Below are positions 55,402-64,000 of a stretch of 64,000 bases of DNA, piece by piece. The position numbers and the translations under genes are program-made. The number at the start of each line of letters is the position of its first letter. The first letter of the stretch is position 1. The stretch is taken from positions 19,654,329 to 19,718,328 of the forward strand of contig OX387189.1 of the NCBI GenBank assembly GCA_947561395.2, in the 5' to 3' direction. This stretch comes from Buxus sempervirens (lineage: Eukaryota > Streptophyta > Magnoliopsida > Buxales > Buxaceae). The notes beneath the pieces are model-generated. The model did no database searches. It was not told the DNA's origin and saw only the letters and a list, made by a program, of their open reading frames with translations.

Positions 55402-58101
55402 ATGAGAGCTTACCTGAAATCTATCGATGAGCGTGTCTGGCTCTCGGTATGTAATGGTTATCATCCACCAGAAATCACAACAGAAGGAGGTGTTGTGATG
55501 CCTAAACCTCATGATCAGTGGAGTAAAGCTGAATCTGATCTATGTGGATGGAACAACAAGGCAATGAATGCCTTATTTTGTGGTGTAAGTGTTGAGGAAT
55601 TCAGGAGAATTTCCTCATGTGAAGTAGGTAAGGAAGCTTGGGACATTCTTGAGGTCACTCATGAAGGAACCTCAGCTGTCAAGCTGTCTAGACTTCAAAG
55701 ACTTACAACATCTTTCGAAACTCTATACATGAAAGATGATGAGTCCTTTGATGAATTTTATGCTAGACTTTCGGATATTGTTAATTCGAGTTTTAACCTT
55801 GGAGAAAAGATCTCTACATCTAAGGTTGTTAGAAAGATCTTGAGATCTTTGCCTGAAAAATTCAGACCAAAAGTTACTGCCATTCAAGAGGCAAAAGATG
55901 TAGATACCATGAGAATTGAAGATCTTGTAGGATCTTTACAGACTTATGAGCTAGATCTGAATATTCCTAAAAGGAGTAAAGGAATAGCTCTAAAATCTGT
56001 AAATAATGAAGAATCAGATAATTCTGAAGTAGATCTGGATGAATTAGTTCTCTTAGCTAAAAAGTTCAAGAGAATGTTTAAAAAGAGACAATTTAATCCT
56101 TCATTATCCATGGACAGATCTAATAGAAGATCTGATAAGAAAATTTCTGATCTAAGAAAGGACAAGAAATTTTCTCAGAACGATGAAGTTCAATGTTATA
56201 AATGTAGAGGATTTGGACATGTTGCTTCTGATTGTCCCTCAAAGGATAAAAAGAAAAAGACAAATTATCAGGTTACTTGGGATGACAGTAATACTGATAA
56301 TTCTTCACAATCAGATGAGGATATTTCTGCTAATTTTACTGTTTTCAATTCTTTTTACTCATCTTCTTTTGGTAGTTCAATCTCTGACATTGCAGGAGAT
56401 AATAAAGAGAGTTTATCAGATGATGAAGAAGAATTACAAGAAGCCTACAATCAGCTATATAAGGAATTCAATAGAGCTCAGAAGAAAGTCAAGAAATTGA
56501 GTAAAAAATTGAAGGAGTCAGAAACAGAGAAAAATAAAGCTTTTGCAGAAATAGATTCAATAAACAAGAAGTTACTTGAAAGACATGTCAAAGAAAATTT
56601 TCTGGTAACTTCTTTGACTGAAAAAACTGAAAAATTAAAAGAAAAGGAAGCTCAGATTTCTGCACTTCAAGGTAAAGTTATTGAACTTGAGAAATTTTCA
56701 AATTCAATTAAATCTAATGCTTCAAATTTTTCTGCAGGAAATCATCAAATTGATGAGGAATCAACTTCAAAGGAAGTTCCTGAAAGCTCAAATTCTGCTG
56801 AAAAGAGAATGATTGTAAGTAATCAAAATAAGGAAGTTTCACAGAAAATTTCTGCTGGAGAAGTAAGCTCAACTGGTAAATCTTCAAAATCTTCAAAATC
56901 TAAATCTGTACAGTTTAGAAATACTGTCAAATCTGGAAATTTTGATTCTTCTGAATATAGGTTCATACCTGTGTGCCATCATTGTAATAAAAGAGGTCAT
57001 ATAAGACCAAAGTGTCATGTTTTGCATGGTTTTCCCAAGGGATATTTTGACAGTAAGAGGAAAGTAAAACAAAGTCAGTCCTTGGATTTATATAACAGAT
57101 TTGATTCCTTGTTAAAATTGACTGAATCATTAAATAAGGAAGTTACAAATCTGTCAAAGAAACTTCCTTCAAAATCCCAAGTTGTTGATGAAGGTACTTC
57201 TCAGAAAACACATGAAAAACAGATTTGGGTTAGAAAAGACTGCTTAGTTGCAAATGTGGTTCATATAGCTTTGAAAGTTCATGATGTCAACATGTGGTAC
57301 TTGGATAGTGGTTGTTCAAGACATATGTGTGGACATAAGTCTATGTTTAGTACCTTTGAAGAATATTTTGGTGGGAGTGTAACATTTGGTGATGGAAGCA
57401 CTTCTCAAGTCAAAGGGAAAGGAACAGTAACTGGTCCTAATGGAGTTTGTCTAAAGAATGTGTTATTTGTATCTGGTTTGAAGGCAAACTTAATTAGTAT
57501 TAGCCAGTTATGTGATTCAAGATTGTTTGTCAACTTTACCAGAAAAGAATGTAAAATTTTGGATAATTCTGGTAGAACTGTTCTTATAGGTGTAAGAACA
57601 AGTGACAATTGTTATGGAATCATTGGAAACAATGAAAGCTCTTTAAAATCTTCTATATGCAATGAAATTGATTTGTGGCATAGAAGACTTGGTCACATTA
57701 ACTATAGAGATTTGTCAAAAATCTCTAAGTCTGAATTGGTTAGAGGAATTCCCAAGTTTGGGAACAATAAAAAGAAAGGAATGTGTGGTCCTTGCAATCA
57801 AGGAAAGAAAATCAAAGCCACACACAAGAAAACCAACATTGTAGGAACCTCTAGACCATTAGAACTGATTCATATGGACTTGATGGGACCTACAAAGATT
57901 GAAAGTCTTGAAGGAAAGAGGTATATCTTTGTTGCTGTAGATGACTACAGTACATACACCTGGGTAAATTTTCTAAGAGAAAAATCTGAATGTTTTGATT
58001 GCTATAAACAATTGTGCTGTCAAATTGAAGTTGAAAAGAACTTGCAAATAGGGAGGATTGTTAGAATAATATCTGATCATGGGACAGAATTTGAAAATTA
58101 G
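55402..58101 (+). CDS. Copia gag, protease and first part of integrase
   Basis: 899 codons from the first in-frame Met. The frame is open back to 55321, and residues just upstream are still gag-like (RPPLFEGNNYSYWKA). An ATG at 55322 is in another frame, so one base has probably been lost near 55340-55345. The gag domain (about 1-180) is followed by a zinc knuckle CYKCRGFGHVASDC (265-278), a lysine- and glutamate-rich coiled-coil stretch (about 345-425) and a second knuckle CHHCNKRGHIRPKC (525-538). The protease has catalytic Asp635 in YLDSGCSRH. The integrase begins with the pre-integrase segment LWHRRLGHINY, CGPCNQG, Asp826 (HMDLMGP) and Asp892 (ISDHGTEF). TAG at 58099 stops the frame inside the catalytic core. 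Confidence 0.9.
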   Translation: MRAYLKSIDERVWLSVCNGYHPPEITTEGGVVMPKPHDQWSKAESDLCGWNNKAMNALFCGVSVEEFRRISSCEVGKEAWDILEVTHEGTSAVKLSRLQRLTTSFETLYMKDDESFDEFYARLSDIVNSSFNLGEKISTSKVVRKILRSLPEKFRPKVTAIQEAKDVDTMRIEDLVGSLQTYELDLNIPKRSKGIALKSVNNEESDNSEVDLDELVLLAKKFKRMFKKRQFNPSLSMDRSNRRSDKKISDLRKDKKFSQNDEVQCYKCRGFGHVASDCPSKDKKKKTNYQVTWDDSNTDNSSQSDEDISANFTVFNSFYSSSFGSSISDIAGDNKESLSDDEEELQEAYNQLYKEFNRAQKKVKKLSKKLKESETEKNKAFAEIDSINKKLLERHVKENFLVTSLTEKTEKLKEKEAQISALQGKVIELEKFSNSIKSNASNFSAGNHQIDEESTSKEVPESSNSAEKRMIVSNQNKEVSQKISAGEVSSTGKSSKSSKSKSVQFRNTVKSGNFDSSEYRFIPVCHHCNKRGHIRPKCHVLHGFPKGYFDSKRKVKQSQSLDLYNRFDSLLKLTESLNKEVTNLSKKLPSKSQVVDEGTSQKTHEKQIWVRKDCLVANVVHIALKVHDVNMWYLDSGCSRHMCGHKSMFSTFEEYFGGSVTFGDGSTSQVKGKGTVTGPNGVCLKNVLFVSGLKANLISISQLCDSRLFVNFTRKECKILDNSGRTVLIGVRTSDNCYGIIGNNESSLKSSICNEIDLWHRRLGHINYRDLSKISKSELVRGIPKFGNNKKKGMCGPCNQGKKIKATHKKTNIVGTSRPLELIHMDLMGPTKIESLEGKRYIFVAVDDYSTYTWVNFLREKSECFDCYKQLCCQIEVEKNLQIGRIVRIISDHGTEFEN

Positions 58102-59487
58102 ATGTTTTCCAAGTTTTGGGAAGAACAAGGAATTAAACATGAATTTTCTGCTCCTAAGACTCCACAACAAAATGGAGTTGTGGAAAGGAAGAATAGAGTT
58201 TTGCAAGAAATGGCTAGAACCATGATGATAGCCAAGAAAGTGTCAACAAAATTCTGGGCTGAAGCAATAAATACTGCTTGTTATATAAGTAACAGAGTAT
58301 ATGTCAGATCTGGGTGGAAACAAACTCCTTATGAAAGTTGGAAAGGAAAACAGCCAAACTTGAAATATTTTAGAGTTTTTGGAAGTAAATGTTATATCCT
58401 AAGGGACAGAGAAAATCTAGGAAAATTTGATTCTAGAAGTGATGAAGGAATTTTTCTAGGATATTCCTCTTCAAGTAGAGCATACAGAGTTTTTAACTTG
58501 CAAAAATCTGTTGTCATGGAGTCTATTAATGTGTTAATAGATGATGAAGGAATTGACTGTGAATTCTTGCAGATTGTAGATGAAGAGGATGAAATCAAAG
58601 ATGCTTCCTCAAGCAATGAAGTTGTTCCTCTGACAAAAACTCTCAAAGACCACCCAACTGAGCAAATTGTTGGAAATATTTTAGATGGAGTAAGAACAAG
58701 ACATCAATTACATAATGAGGTAAGATTTTCTTCTTATTTATCTCAATTTGAGCCAAAATCTTATAAAGATGCCTTGTTGGATGAATCTTGGTTAAATGCT
58801 ATGCATGAAGAACTAAACCAATTTACTAGAAATAATGTATGGGAATTGGTTGAAAGACCCTCTAATCTGAATGTGATAGGAACCAAATGGATTTTTAAGA
58901 ACAAATCTGATGAGAATGGGATTGTAACCAGAAATAAAGGTAGGCTTGTTGTTCAAGAATACACCCAAGTAGAAGGAATAGATTTTGATGAAACCTTTGC
59001 TCCTGTAGCTAGGTTAGAATCAATCAGATTGTTTTTGTCTATTGCATGCTATTTGAAGTTTAAACTGTTTCAAATGGATGTTAAGAGTGCATTCTTGAAT
59101 GGATATCTGAATGAAGAGGTTTATGTAGAGCAACCTAAAGGATTTGAGGACACAAATCATCCTAAACATGTTTATAAGCTGAACAAGGCCTTGTATGGAC
59201 TCAAACAAGCTCCTAGAGCTTGGTATGAGAGACTTACCTCTTTCTTACTTGAATCTGGATTTATGAGAGGAAATGTGGATAAAACTCTCTTTATTCAAAG
59301 AGAGTCCAAGCATATTTTGATTGCTCAAATCTATGTTGATGATATAGTGTTTGGATCTACTTCTGAAAATCATGCTCATTCTTTTGGAGACTTAATGAAG
59401 AGTGAATTTGAGATGAGTGTGATGGGTGAACTGAATTTTTTCTTAGGACTTCAGATTTATCAATCTCAACAAGGGATAGAAATTTAG
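58102..59487 (+). CDS. Copia integrase C-terminal part and reverse transcriptase
   Basis: Same frame as the preceding ORF; only the TAG at 58099-58101 separates them. The integrase glutamate ([10 protein letters not shown], 58183) lies 35 codons after Asp892, as expected. The reverse transcriptase follows: [39 protein letters not shown] and YVDDI with the catalytic Asp pair at residues 413-414 (59338-59343). The frame closes at TAG 59485-59487, where sequence linking RT to RNase H appears lost. The ATG at 58102 is just the first after the stop and probably no true start. As it stands this half would not be made without read-through. Confidence 0.88.
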   Translation: MFSKFWEEQGIKHEFSAPKTPQQNGVVERKNRVLQEMARTMMIAKKVSTKFWAEAINTACYISNRVYVRSGWKQTPYESWKGKQPNLKYFRVFGSKCYILRDRENLGKFDSRSDEGIFLGYSSSSRAYRVFNLQKSVVMESINVLIDDEGIDCEFLQIVDEEDEIKDASSSNEVVPLTKTLKDHPTEQIVGNILDGVRTRHQLHNEVRFSSYLSQFEPKSYKDALLDESWLNAMHEELNQFTRNNVWELVERPSNLNVIGTKWIFKNKSDENGIVTRNKGRLVVQEYTQVEGIDFDETFAPVARLESIRLFLSIACYLKFKLFQMDVKSAFLNGYLNEEVYVEQPKGFEDTNHPKHVYKLNKALYGLKQAPRAWYERLTSFLLESGFMRGNVDKTLFIQRESKHILIAQIYVDDIVFGSTSENHAHSFGDLMKSEFEMSVMGELNFFLGLQIYQSQQGIEI

Positions 59488-60250
59488 TCAAGAGATTCAG
59501 TTTAATTCATGCAAAACATGCTAGGACTCCAATGAGTACTAGCTTAAAGCTTGGAAAATATGAATCTGGGAAGGATATAGACCCTACCTTGTACAGAGGG
59601 ATGATTGGAAGTCTTCTGTACTTAACAGCAAGTAGACCTAATATAAGTTTTAGTGTTGGAGTTTGTGCAAGATATTAGGCTAATCCTAAAGAATCTCATC
59701 TAAATGCTGTGAAAAGGATTATAAAGTATGTAAATGGAACTGTTGATCTGGGAATTTGGTTCTCCAAAGAAACAAACCCATATCTTACTGGATACACTGA
59801 TGCTGATTGGGCTGGGTGTATGGATGATAGAAAAAGCACCTCTGGTGGTTGCTTTTATATGGGTAATAACCTCATTGCTTGGTTAAGCAAAAAGCAAAAC
59901 TCAGTTTCACTGAGTACAGCTGAAGCAGAGTACATTGCTGCAGGAAGCAGTTGTACTCAACTAATTTGGATGAAACAAATGCTATCTGATTATGGTTTAG
60001 ATCAGGATCAAATGATTCTCTTCTGTGACAATCAAGTGCCATAAATATTTCCAAAAATCCTGTTCAACACTCAAGGACTAAACATATAAACATCAGGCAT
60101 CACTTTATAAGAGAGTTAATTGAAGACAAAACTGTTATGATTGAATATATATCTACTGAAAAACAGTTGGCTGATATTTTCACTAAACCTTTAAATCAGA
60201 ACAGATTTGAAACTCTTAGGAAATCCCTAGGAGTATGCTCTCAAAACTGA
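59488..60250 (+). pseudogene. Broken copia RNase H region
   Basis: After the stop at 59487 the reading shifts frame (to that of 59511). KHARTPMSTSLKLG leads into LYLTASRPN, then a TAG at 59676 interrupts where related elements have a Gln codon. The RNase H core follows at 59709-60044: YTDADWAGC, DDRKSTSGG and LSTAEAEYIAA are clear. A one-base loss at about 60037 ends the frame early. The tail (HHFIRELIEDKTV to QLADIFTKPL) continues in a shifted frame to TGA at 60248-60250. Domain order is thus normal for copia, but at least three lesions prevent a functional product. Confidence 0.88.
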
Positions 60251-61458
60251 AAATCAGGTTCTGTTTTGAGTTAATTTAGATGTAAAATGATTTACATGTC
60301 TGTTCAAAATGAATTTATGTGTTCTTGATACTAAAATCTTAATTCAGGAAGCTTGAGTCTATGCATATTGACAAAAATGTCTTGTTCTCAACTATCAATT
60401 TTTGTCTTAAACACCTTTGTGTATTGAAGTTTATTGTGTGTTGAAGCTTGGGATCTATAGGCTATCACCTTTATGAAAAGAAAAGTTTCAGAAATGGCTG
60501 CCATAGATATTAGAGTGAAAGCCACTGTAATTCTCAAAAAGAAAAAGAGAAAGAAGGTATATTCTTGGAATGAACTGTAAACTCAGGTTTTTTAAGGGTC
60601 AATGCCTTCTACAAAAAGAAAAGAAAAAAAGAGATCAGAAAAGGCTACCTATCTCTGATGTGCGAAAGCCACCAAAATGAAGTTTGGGGTATGTCTATAC
60701 TTTCCAAGTATGATTACACTAAAATAGCCTTCCATATGTATAAAGTGTAAAAGTCAAAAATGTATTTCACACACTACACAAGCATTGATTCATTAATATT
60801 CATGTGTGCTCAATATCTTGAAGAAAATTTATAGTATGAGAAACCATGAAGGAAATTTTGGTCATAGATATGAAATGTATCACATCTGAATTAACCTTGA
60901 TAGGTTCTTCAAGATCAGTTTTGTGATAAGTACTTCTTGGATTGAATAAAAGTTGATTATCTGGATGATTTTTAGTTCAGTTAAAATCTTAGCTTTGTGT
61001 TTAGATGTATGAGTTTTTCATGAAGAATAGTTCAAACTCTTTTATAAATTTTTGCCTTGTGATTGTGTTGTTTCTTGATTGTGCATGTGCACCTTCTACG
61101 TCGCTAGAAGCGTGCTGGTAGCCTTCTCCCTTCTGTCGTGCTTTGGCACCTGCCGTGTTAAGCGTCGCTGGATGCACGCTGGCAGCGAGATCTTTTTGTC
61201 TATAAAAAGGGGAAATCTGTTTCACTTTTTACCTCTGTTTTTTTCTTTTTGTCTTTGTTTACAATTCACCTCGCTCCTCGCGTCGTGGTCATCAGTTGCC
61301 TTCTGTCTTCCCTTCCGTCACCTTGTCCACTGTTCAGGTAAAAATTTTTTTTACTGTCATCGTTTTTCTTCTTCATTTTTTTCAGTTGCAGTGTTCTTCT
61401 CTCTTTCTTCTAAGTTAGGTTTTGATAGATTGTTCTGCCATTAGGGTTTTGTCGTGCT
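60251..61458 (+). other. Noncoding interval before the env-position ORF
   Basis: AT-rich sequence with several AAAAGAAAAAGA purine runs near 60535 and 60617. 61090-61210 carries CGTCGCTAGAAGC, GCTGGTAGCC, CGCTGGATGCACGCTGGCAGCG and TCTATAAAAAGGGG, which echo the LTR promoter. A GTAAAA donor-like site at 61339 and TTTTTTCAG at 61379-61387 could bound a small intron. No protein is recognised. Confidence 0.5.
61090..61210 (+). promoter_or_regulatory. Possible internal promoter with LTR-like words
   Basis: Two CGCTGG(T/C)AGC-type words (61094-61120 and 61163-61189) precede TATAAAAA at 61201-61208. In the LTR the same word type, then GATCTGAGTTTTCTTC, precedes TTTAAATA. Here GAGATCTTTTTGTC precedes the TATA box. 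It lies about 300 bp before the ORF start at 61510. Confidence 0.45.
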
Positions 61459-62799
61459 TTGCTTGTATTCTTCCCTCTCTTCTATCTTTTTCTCCTGTTT
61501 TTTTTCATCATGCCTCCCAAGAAAAAGTCTAGGACTGATTCTCCTTCCACCTCTTCTCCACCAGTACGAACCTCTCCGGTTGTCTCTTCTCCACCGGTGA
61601 GACCCCCATCCCCTTCACCTTCATCTGAACCATTCATTGGAAATGGTTTGTCTGATTTTAATGAATTCTTCAAGCACAGGCCACTCCTCTTGGAAAGGGC
61701 CATTAAGCTTGACTCCTTCTCTGATACTCCGCTCTTCTCATTGTTTTCGGACAATGGATGGAAGAAATTTGCTCTGATAAGTGGTTTTGTTTATCAAGAC
61801 CTGGTTCAAGAGTTCTATTCGAACCTCCACCATCTTCATCTTGCAAATCAAGGCTTTGTCAAAGCCTATGTCCGGGGAATCTCTTTCGACTTCTCGAAAG
61901 ATCTTATCTCATCTCTTCTGGAACTGCCCATTGTTGAATCTCCTTCTTTTGACTTTCTAGCCTCTCACTCTGATCCTCCCATGAAGTCAATAATTTCTTC
62001 TCTTATTGTTCAGGGTGCTCTTACCTCTATCAAAAATAAGCCCAACTATCTTCCTCATGGCTCTCTCCAAGATCTTCTCAGGATCTTGAATTTGTTCATG
62101 TGTGCTTCTCTTGTTCCCTCAGATCATCACTCTGAGATTTCTCATTCTCGAGCAAGACTCCTTCATGCTCTCTGGAACAGAGACAGTGTCTGTCTCCCTT
62201 CCATCATCTTCAATCAGATCATTCAGTCTCGGAATTTAAAATCCAAGACTTCTGCTCTTCCCTTTGGGATTTTCATCACTTACTTGTGCATTCATCAGGG
62301 GGTCCTACCTGATCCTGTTGAATTGATCCTTCACCCCAAACCTCCCATTGATGCCTCCACCCTCACCAGAAGCAAAAGAGCAAATCCCTCTCGGTTGGCT
62401 TCTTCGGAGCCTTCTTCTTCTCAATCCTCCTTGTCCAATTCTGATGCTATGGCAATCATGGACAAGTTGAACTCCATGCAAGCCTCCCAGGAGGCTTTCA
62501 ATTCTGAGGTACGGGCTCACATGCTCATGATGAGCATGTTCAAATCAGAGACCCAAGAGAAGCTGGATAAGCTTGCAAAGTATGTTGATTTTGCATGTGG
62601 TGAGGTGCAAAGGGATGTTGCTGCGCAGCAACGCATGCAAAATGAAGCTGATCATTTTCTGAGTAGCATTCGAAGAACCCAGTTGGAGATGGATCATAAG
62701 TTGTGTTGGCTACACTCCAGGTCCCAAGATGCGTACCGGCATTATTCCAGAACTTGGGATCCGAAACCTCCTTCCAGAAAGGGGGAGTCTCATGGTTGA
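61459..62799 (+). CDS. Env-position ORF of Sirevirus-like element
   Basis: 446 codons; the likely start is Met18 at 61510 (MPPKKKSRTDSPS), giving 429 residues. The preceding codons read as a hydrophobic run from a T-rich leader. The N-terminus is basic then Ser/Pro-rich. The middle (about 105-290) resembles the putative plant transposon protein domain found in envelope-like ORFs: DLVQEFYSNLHHLH and AYVRGISFDFSKDLISSLL are the clearest parts. The C-terminal third (about 325-420) is likely coiled coil (AIMDKLNSMQASQEAFNSEV). No transmembrane segment or signal peptide is evident after Met18. It is intact although gag-pol is broken. Its function is unknown; the env label reflects position only. 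Confidence 0.75.
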   Translation: MLVFFPLFYLFLLFFFIMPPKKKSRTDSPSTSSPPVRTSPVVSSPPVRPPSPSPSSEPFIGNGLSDFNEFFKHRPLLLERAIKLDSFSDTPLFSLFSDNGWKKFALISGFVYQDLVQEFYSNLHHLHLANQGFVKAYVRGISFDFSKDLISSLLELPIVESPSFDFLASHSDPPMKSIISSLIVQGALTSIKNKPNYLPHGSLQDLLRILNLFMCASLVPSDHHSEISHSRARLLHALWNRDSVCLPSIIFNQIIQSRNLKSKTSALPFGIFITYLCIHQGVLPDPVELILHPKPPIDASTLTRSKRANPSRLASSEPSSSQSSLSNSDAMAIMDKLNSMQASQEAFNSEVRAHMLMMSMFKSETQEKLDKLAKYVDFACGEVQRDVAAQQRMQNEADHFLSSIRRTQLEMDHKLCWLHSRSQDAYRHYSRTWDPKPPSRKGESHG

Positions 62800-63111
62800 T
62801 GCTGCTAGTTGCTGGTTGATGATCATCAAGTTTTTGTTTGTTTGATCATCAAGTTGTTGTTTTTGTTTGTTCTGTTGATCTTTGGGTTTTCTGGTTGGTC
62901 TTTGGGTTTTCTGGAAGTAGGTTTACGGGGGAGATTTTTTTGTTGAATGTATATATCTATTCTGCACAATGTATATTTTTTTTTGAACATGAATGAAATT
63001 CTGAGTTCTCCCTTTTTTTCATTGTGTTAATGTTTAAATGGAAATCAATATCTGAATTTGATATTAAGCACTGTTGTAAGTTTGTTGTCAGGCATTTGCC
63101 AAGGGGGAGAT
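62800..63111 (+). other. 3' untranslated part and polypurine tract
   Basis: A repeated TTTGATCATCAAG(T)TGTTGTTT phrase lies near 62817-62870 and TCTTTGGGTTTTCTGG is duplicated at 62878-62913. Purine tracts TACGGGGGAGA (62925) and AAGGGGGAGAT (63101-63111) occur; the latter touches the 3' LTR and is the functional tract. Two tracts are common in Sireviruses. Confidence 0.7.
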
Positions 63112-64000
63112 TGTAAGTGTGAAAACTCACACTCCTTATATGGCAAATTTTTGACAAATTATATCTTCTAATAATCTTCAAGATGTGCAGAATCACAATA
63201 TAAGTTCTGAGAATTTAATAAAGAGGAAGGTAATGCTGCCACACAGCTACCACGCCGCTAGTAGCTCAAGGAAATGAAAGGTTTTCTAAATAAAGCATTT
63301 CTTGTAAAGGCACCTGCAAGGAACAACGTCGTTGCCACTCCGCTGGCAGTGCATAAGTGAAACAGTGTTTTGAAAGTAAAGAACGTGCACTTGTGTCGTA
63401 AGGCGACGCCGACACGCCGCTGGTAGCACAGAGCAAGATTGAAGAATCTACAAATCAGCTGTGCACATGCCGCGTTCCCTCCCGCTAGCAGCGTGCTGGC
63501 AGCGCGCCTTCAACTGAGTCTATTTGGATTTGAGCGGGACTTGAGTTTGCTTCCAGCCGTCTACCCCGATCGCAAGGCGACGCCACCAGCGCTCGATGCG
63601 ATCTGAGTTTTCTTCTTTAAATAGACGAGCTGTATTCTTTTTGGAATGACTTTTTTCTTTTGATTAATTTGATTTGAATCTTGAGGTGTTCGAGATTCAA
63701 TCAATTCATCTTTAGAGAGTCGGTGATCGAGTGAGGGGGAGATCTGAGAGAGATCTCCTGGAATTGAAGTTGAGGATTCTTCATTTCGGAACTTCACACG
63801 ATCGTATGATCTCCTGGATTGGTGATCGAGCTTGTTGGATGCATAGGTGGATTCCTATTGCATTGGATCATCTCAGTGGACTCTGAGGTGATTGTTACGA
63901 TCTGGATTGGTCGTGAATTGCAGCTTGTGGATTCAAGTTGTGTTGCAGTTCATGGATTCGAGCTGTGGATCTGGATTGATCGTGAATTGCAGCTTGTGGA
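63112..64000 (+). repeat. 3' LTR of copia element, partial
   Basis: It begins TGTAAGTGTGAAAACTCACA and matches 54120-54997 with scattered changes: a 14-bp gain near 63484 and a 3-bp loss near 63780. It is cut by the window end; about 250 bp should follow. Confidence 0.92.

Larger units (their letters stand above)
54120..64000 (+). mobile_element. Sirevirus-like Ty1/copia retrotransposon, 3' end cut by window
   Basis: 5' LTR 54120-55261, initiator-Met PBS at 55264, gag-pol remains 55321-60250, an env-position ORF 61459-62799, a purine tract before 63112 and the start of the 3' LTR. The left target-site copy is CAGTG (54115-54119); the right copy is outside the window. A large gag with two Cys/His knuckles, YVDDI followed by VFGST, and an extra 3' ORF indicate the Sirevirus (SIRE/Maximus) lineage. 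Several stops and shifts break the polyprotein, so this copy is not autonomous. Confidence 0.9.

Noticed and set aside
60535..60640. Purine-rich AAAAGAAAAAGAG runs as extra polypurine tracts
   Set aside because: They lack the G-rich end and are not next to an LTR; they more likely are simple A/G-rich sequence.

Overview
The window is plant DNA made almost wholly of LTR retrotransposons inserted into one another. I find no host gene, tRNA or rRNA. The PBS matching initiator-Met tRNA, the Ogre/Tat-type Ty3/gypsy element with an extra upstream ORF and two RNase H domains, the Sirevirus-type Ty1/copia element, and the many solo LTRs point to an angiosperm with a large, repeat-rich genome. I cannot name the species.

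Layout, left to right. Bases 1-8050 are an old LTR (family X) split by two solo LTRs: 176-3156 (minus, TSD CCCAC) and 3511-7324 (plus, TSD CCAAC). 8051-11358 is a second X copy with a duplicated tail. 11359-13875 is a 5'-truncated Ogre-type LTR, and 13876-15723 is a minus-strand LTR fragment. 16208-50475 is a minus-strand LTR split at CAAAC by a plus-strand solo LTR (17246-48654). That solo LTR was itself invaded in its minisatellite by two further LTRs: 20630-45416 (TSD GGTAC) and 45705-48169 (TSD AAGGG). The 20630-45416 LTR carries a complete Ogre-like element (20747-39271, TSD CTGGG) and another solo LTR (41634-44923, TSD CCAAC). From 50476, three more layers follow: a minus LTR fragment, a plus LTR (50749-54119), and a Sirevirus-like copia element (54120 to beyond the window end).

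The Ogre-like element has long open frames for ORF1, gag-protease and RT-RNaseH-aRNaseH-integrase, with only an in-frame TAG between the last two. Its LTRs differ at roughly 20 of 2410 positions by eye, so it looks young. The copia element is broken by a TAG inside integrase, a lesion after RT, a TAG and a frameshift in the RNase H region, and a frameshift at the gag start. It keeps an intact 446-codon ORF in the env-like position.

The most unusual signal is not a gene. Each LTR family carries its own short word, usually an inverted repeat, repeated at homologous places in the LTR. In Ogre-type LTRs these are regular hairpins: 27 bp (10-bp arms, 7-nt loop) in three LTRs and 21 bp (9-bp arms, 3-nt loop) in the intact element. 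One block ends 10-15 bp before the TATA box and a second lies about 0.8-1.5 kb downstream. Arms change between families while base pairing is kept. A conserved 5' splice-site sequence about 270-365 bp after the TATA box is also shared.
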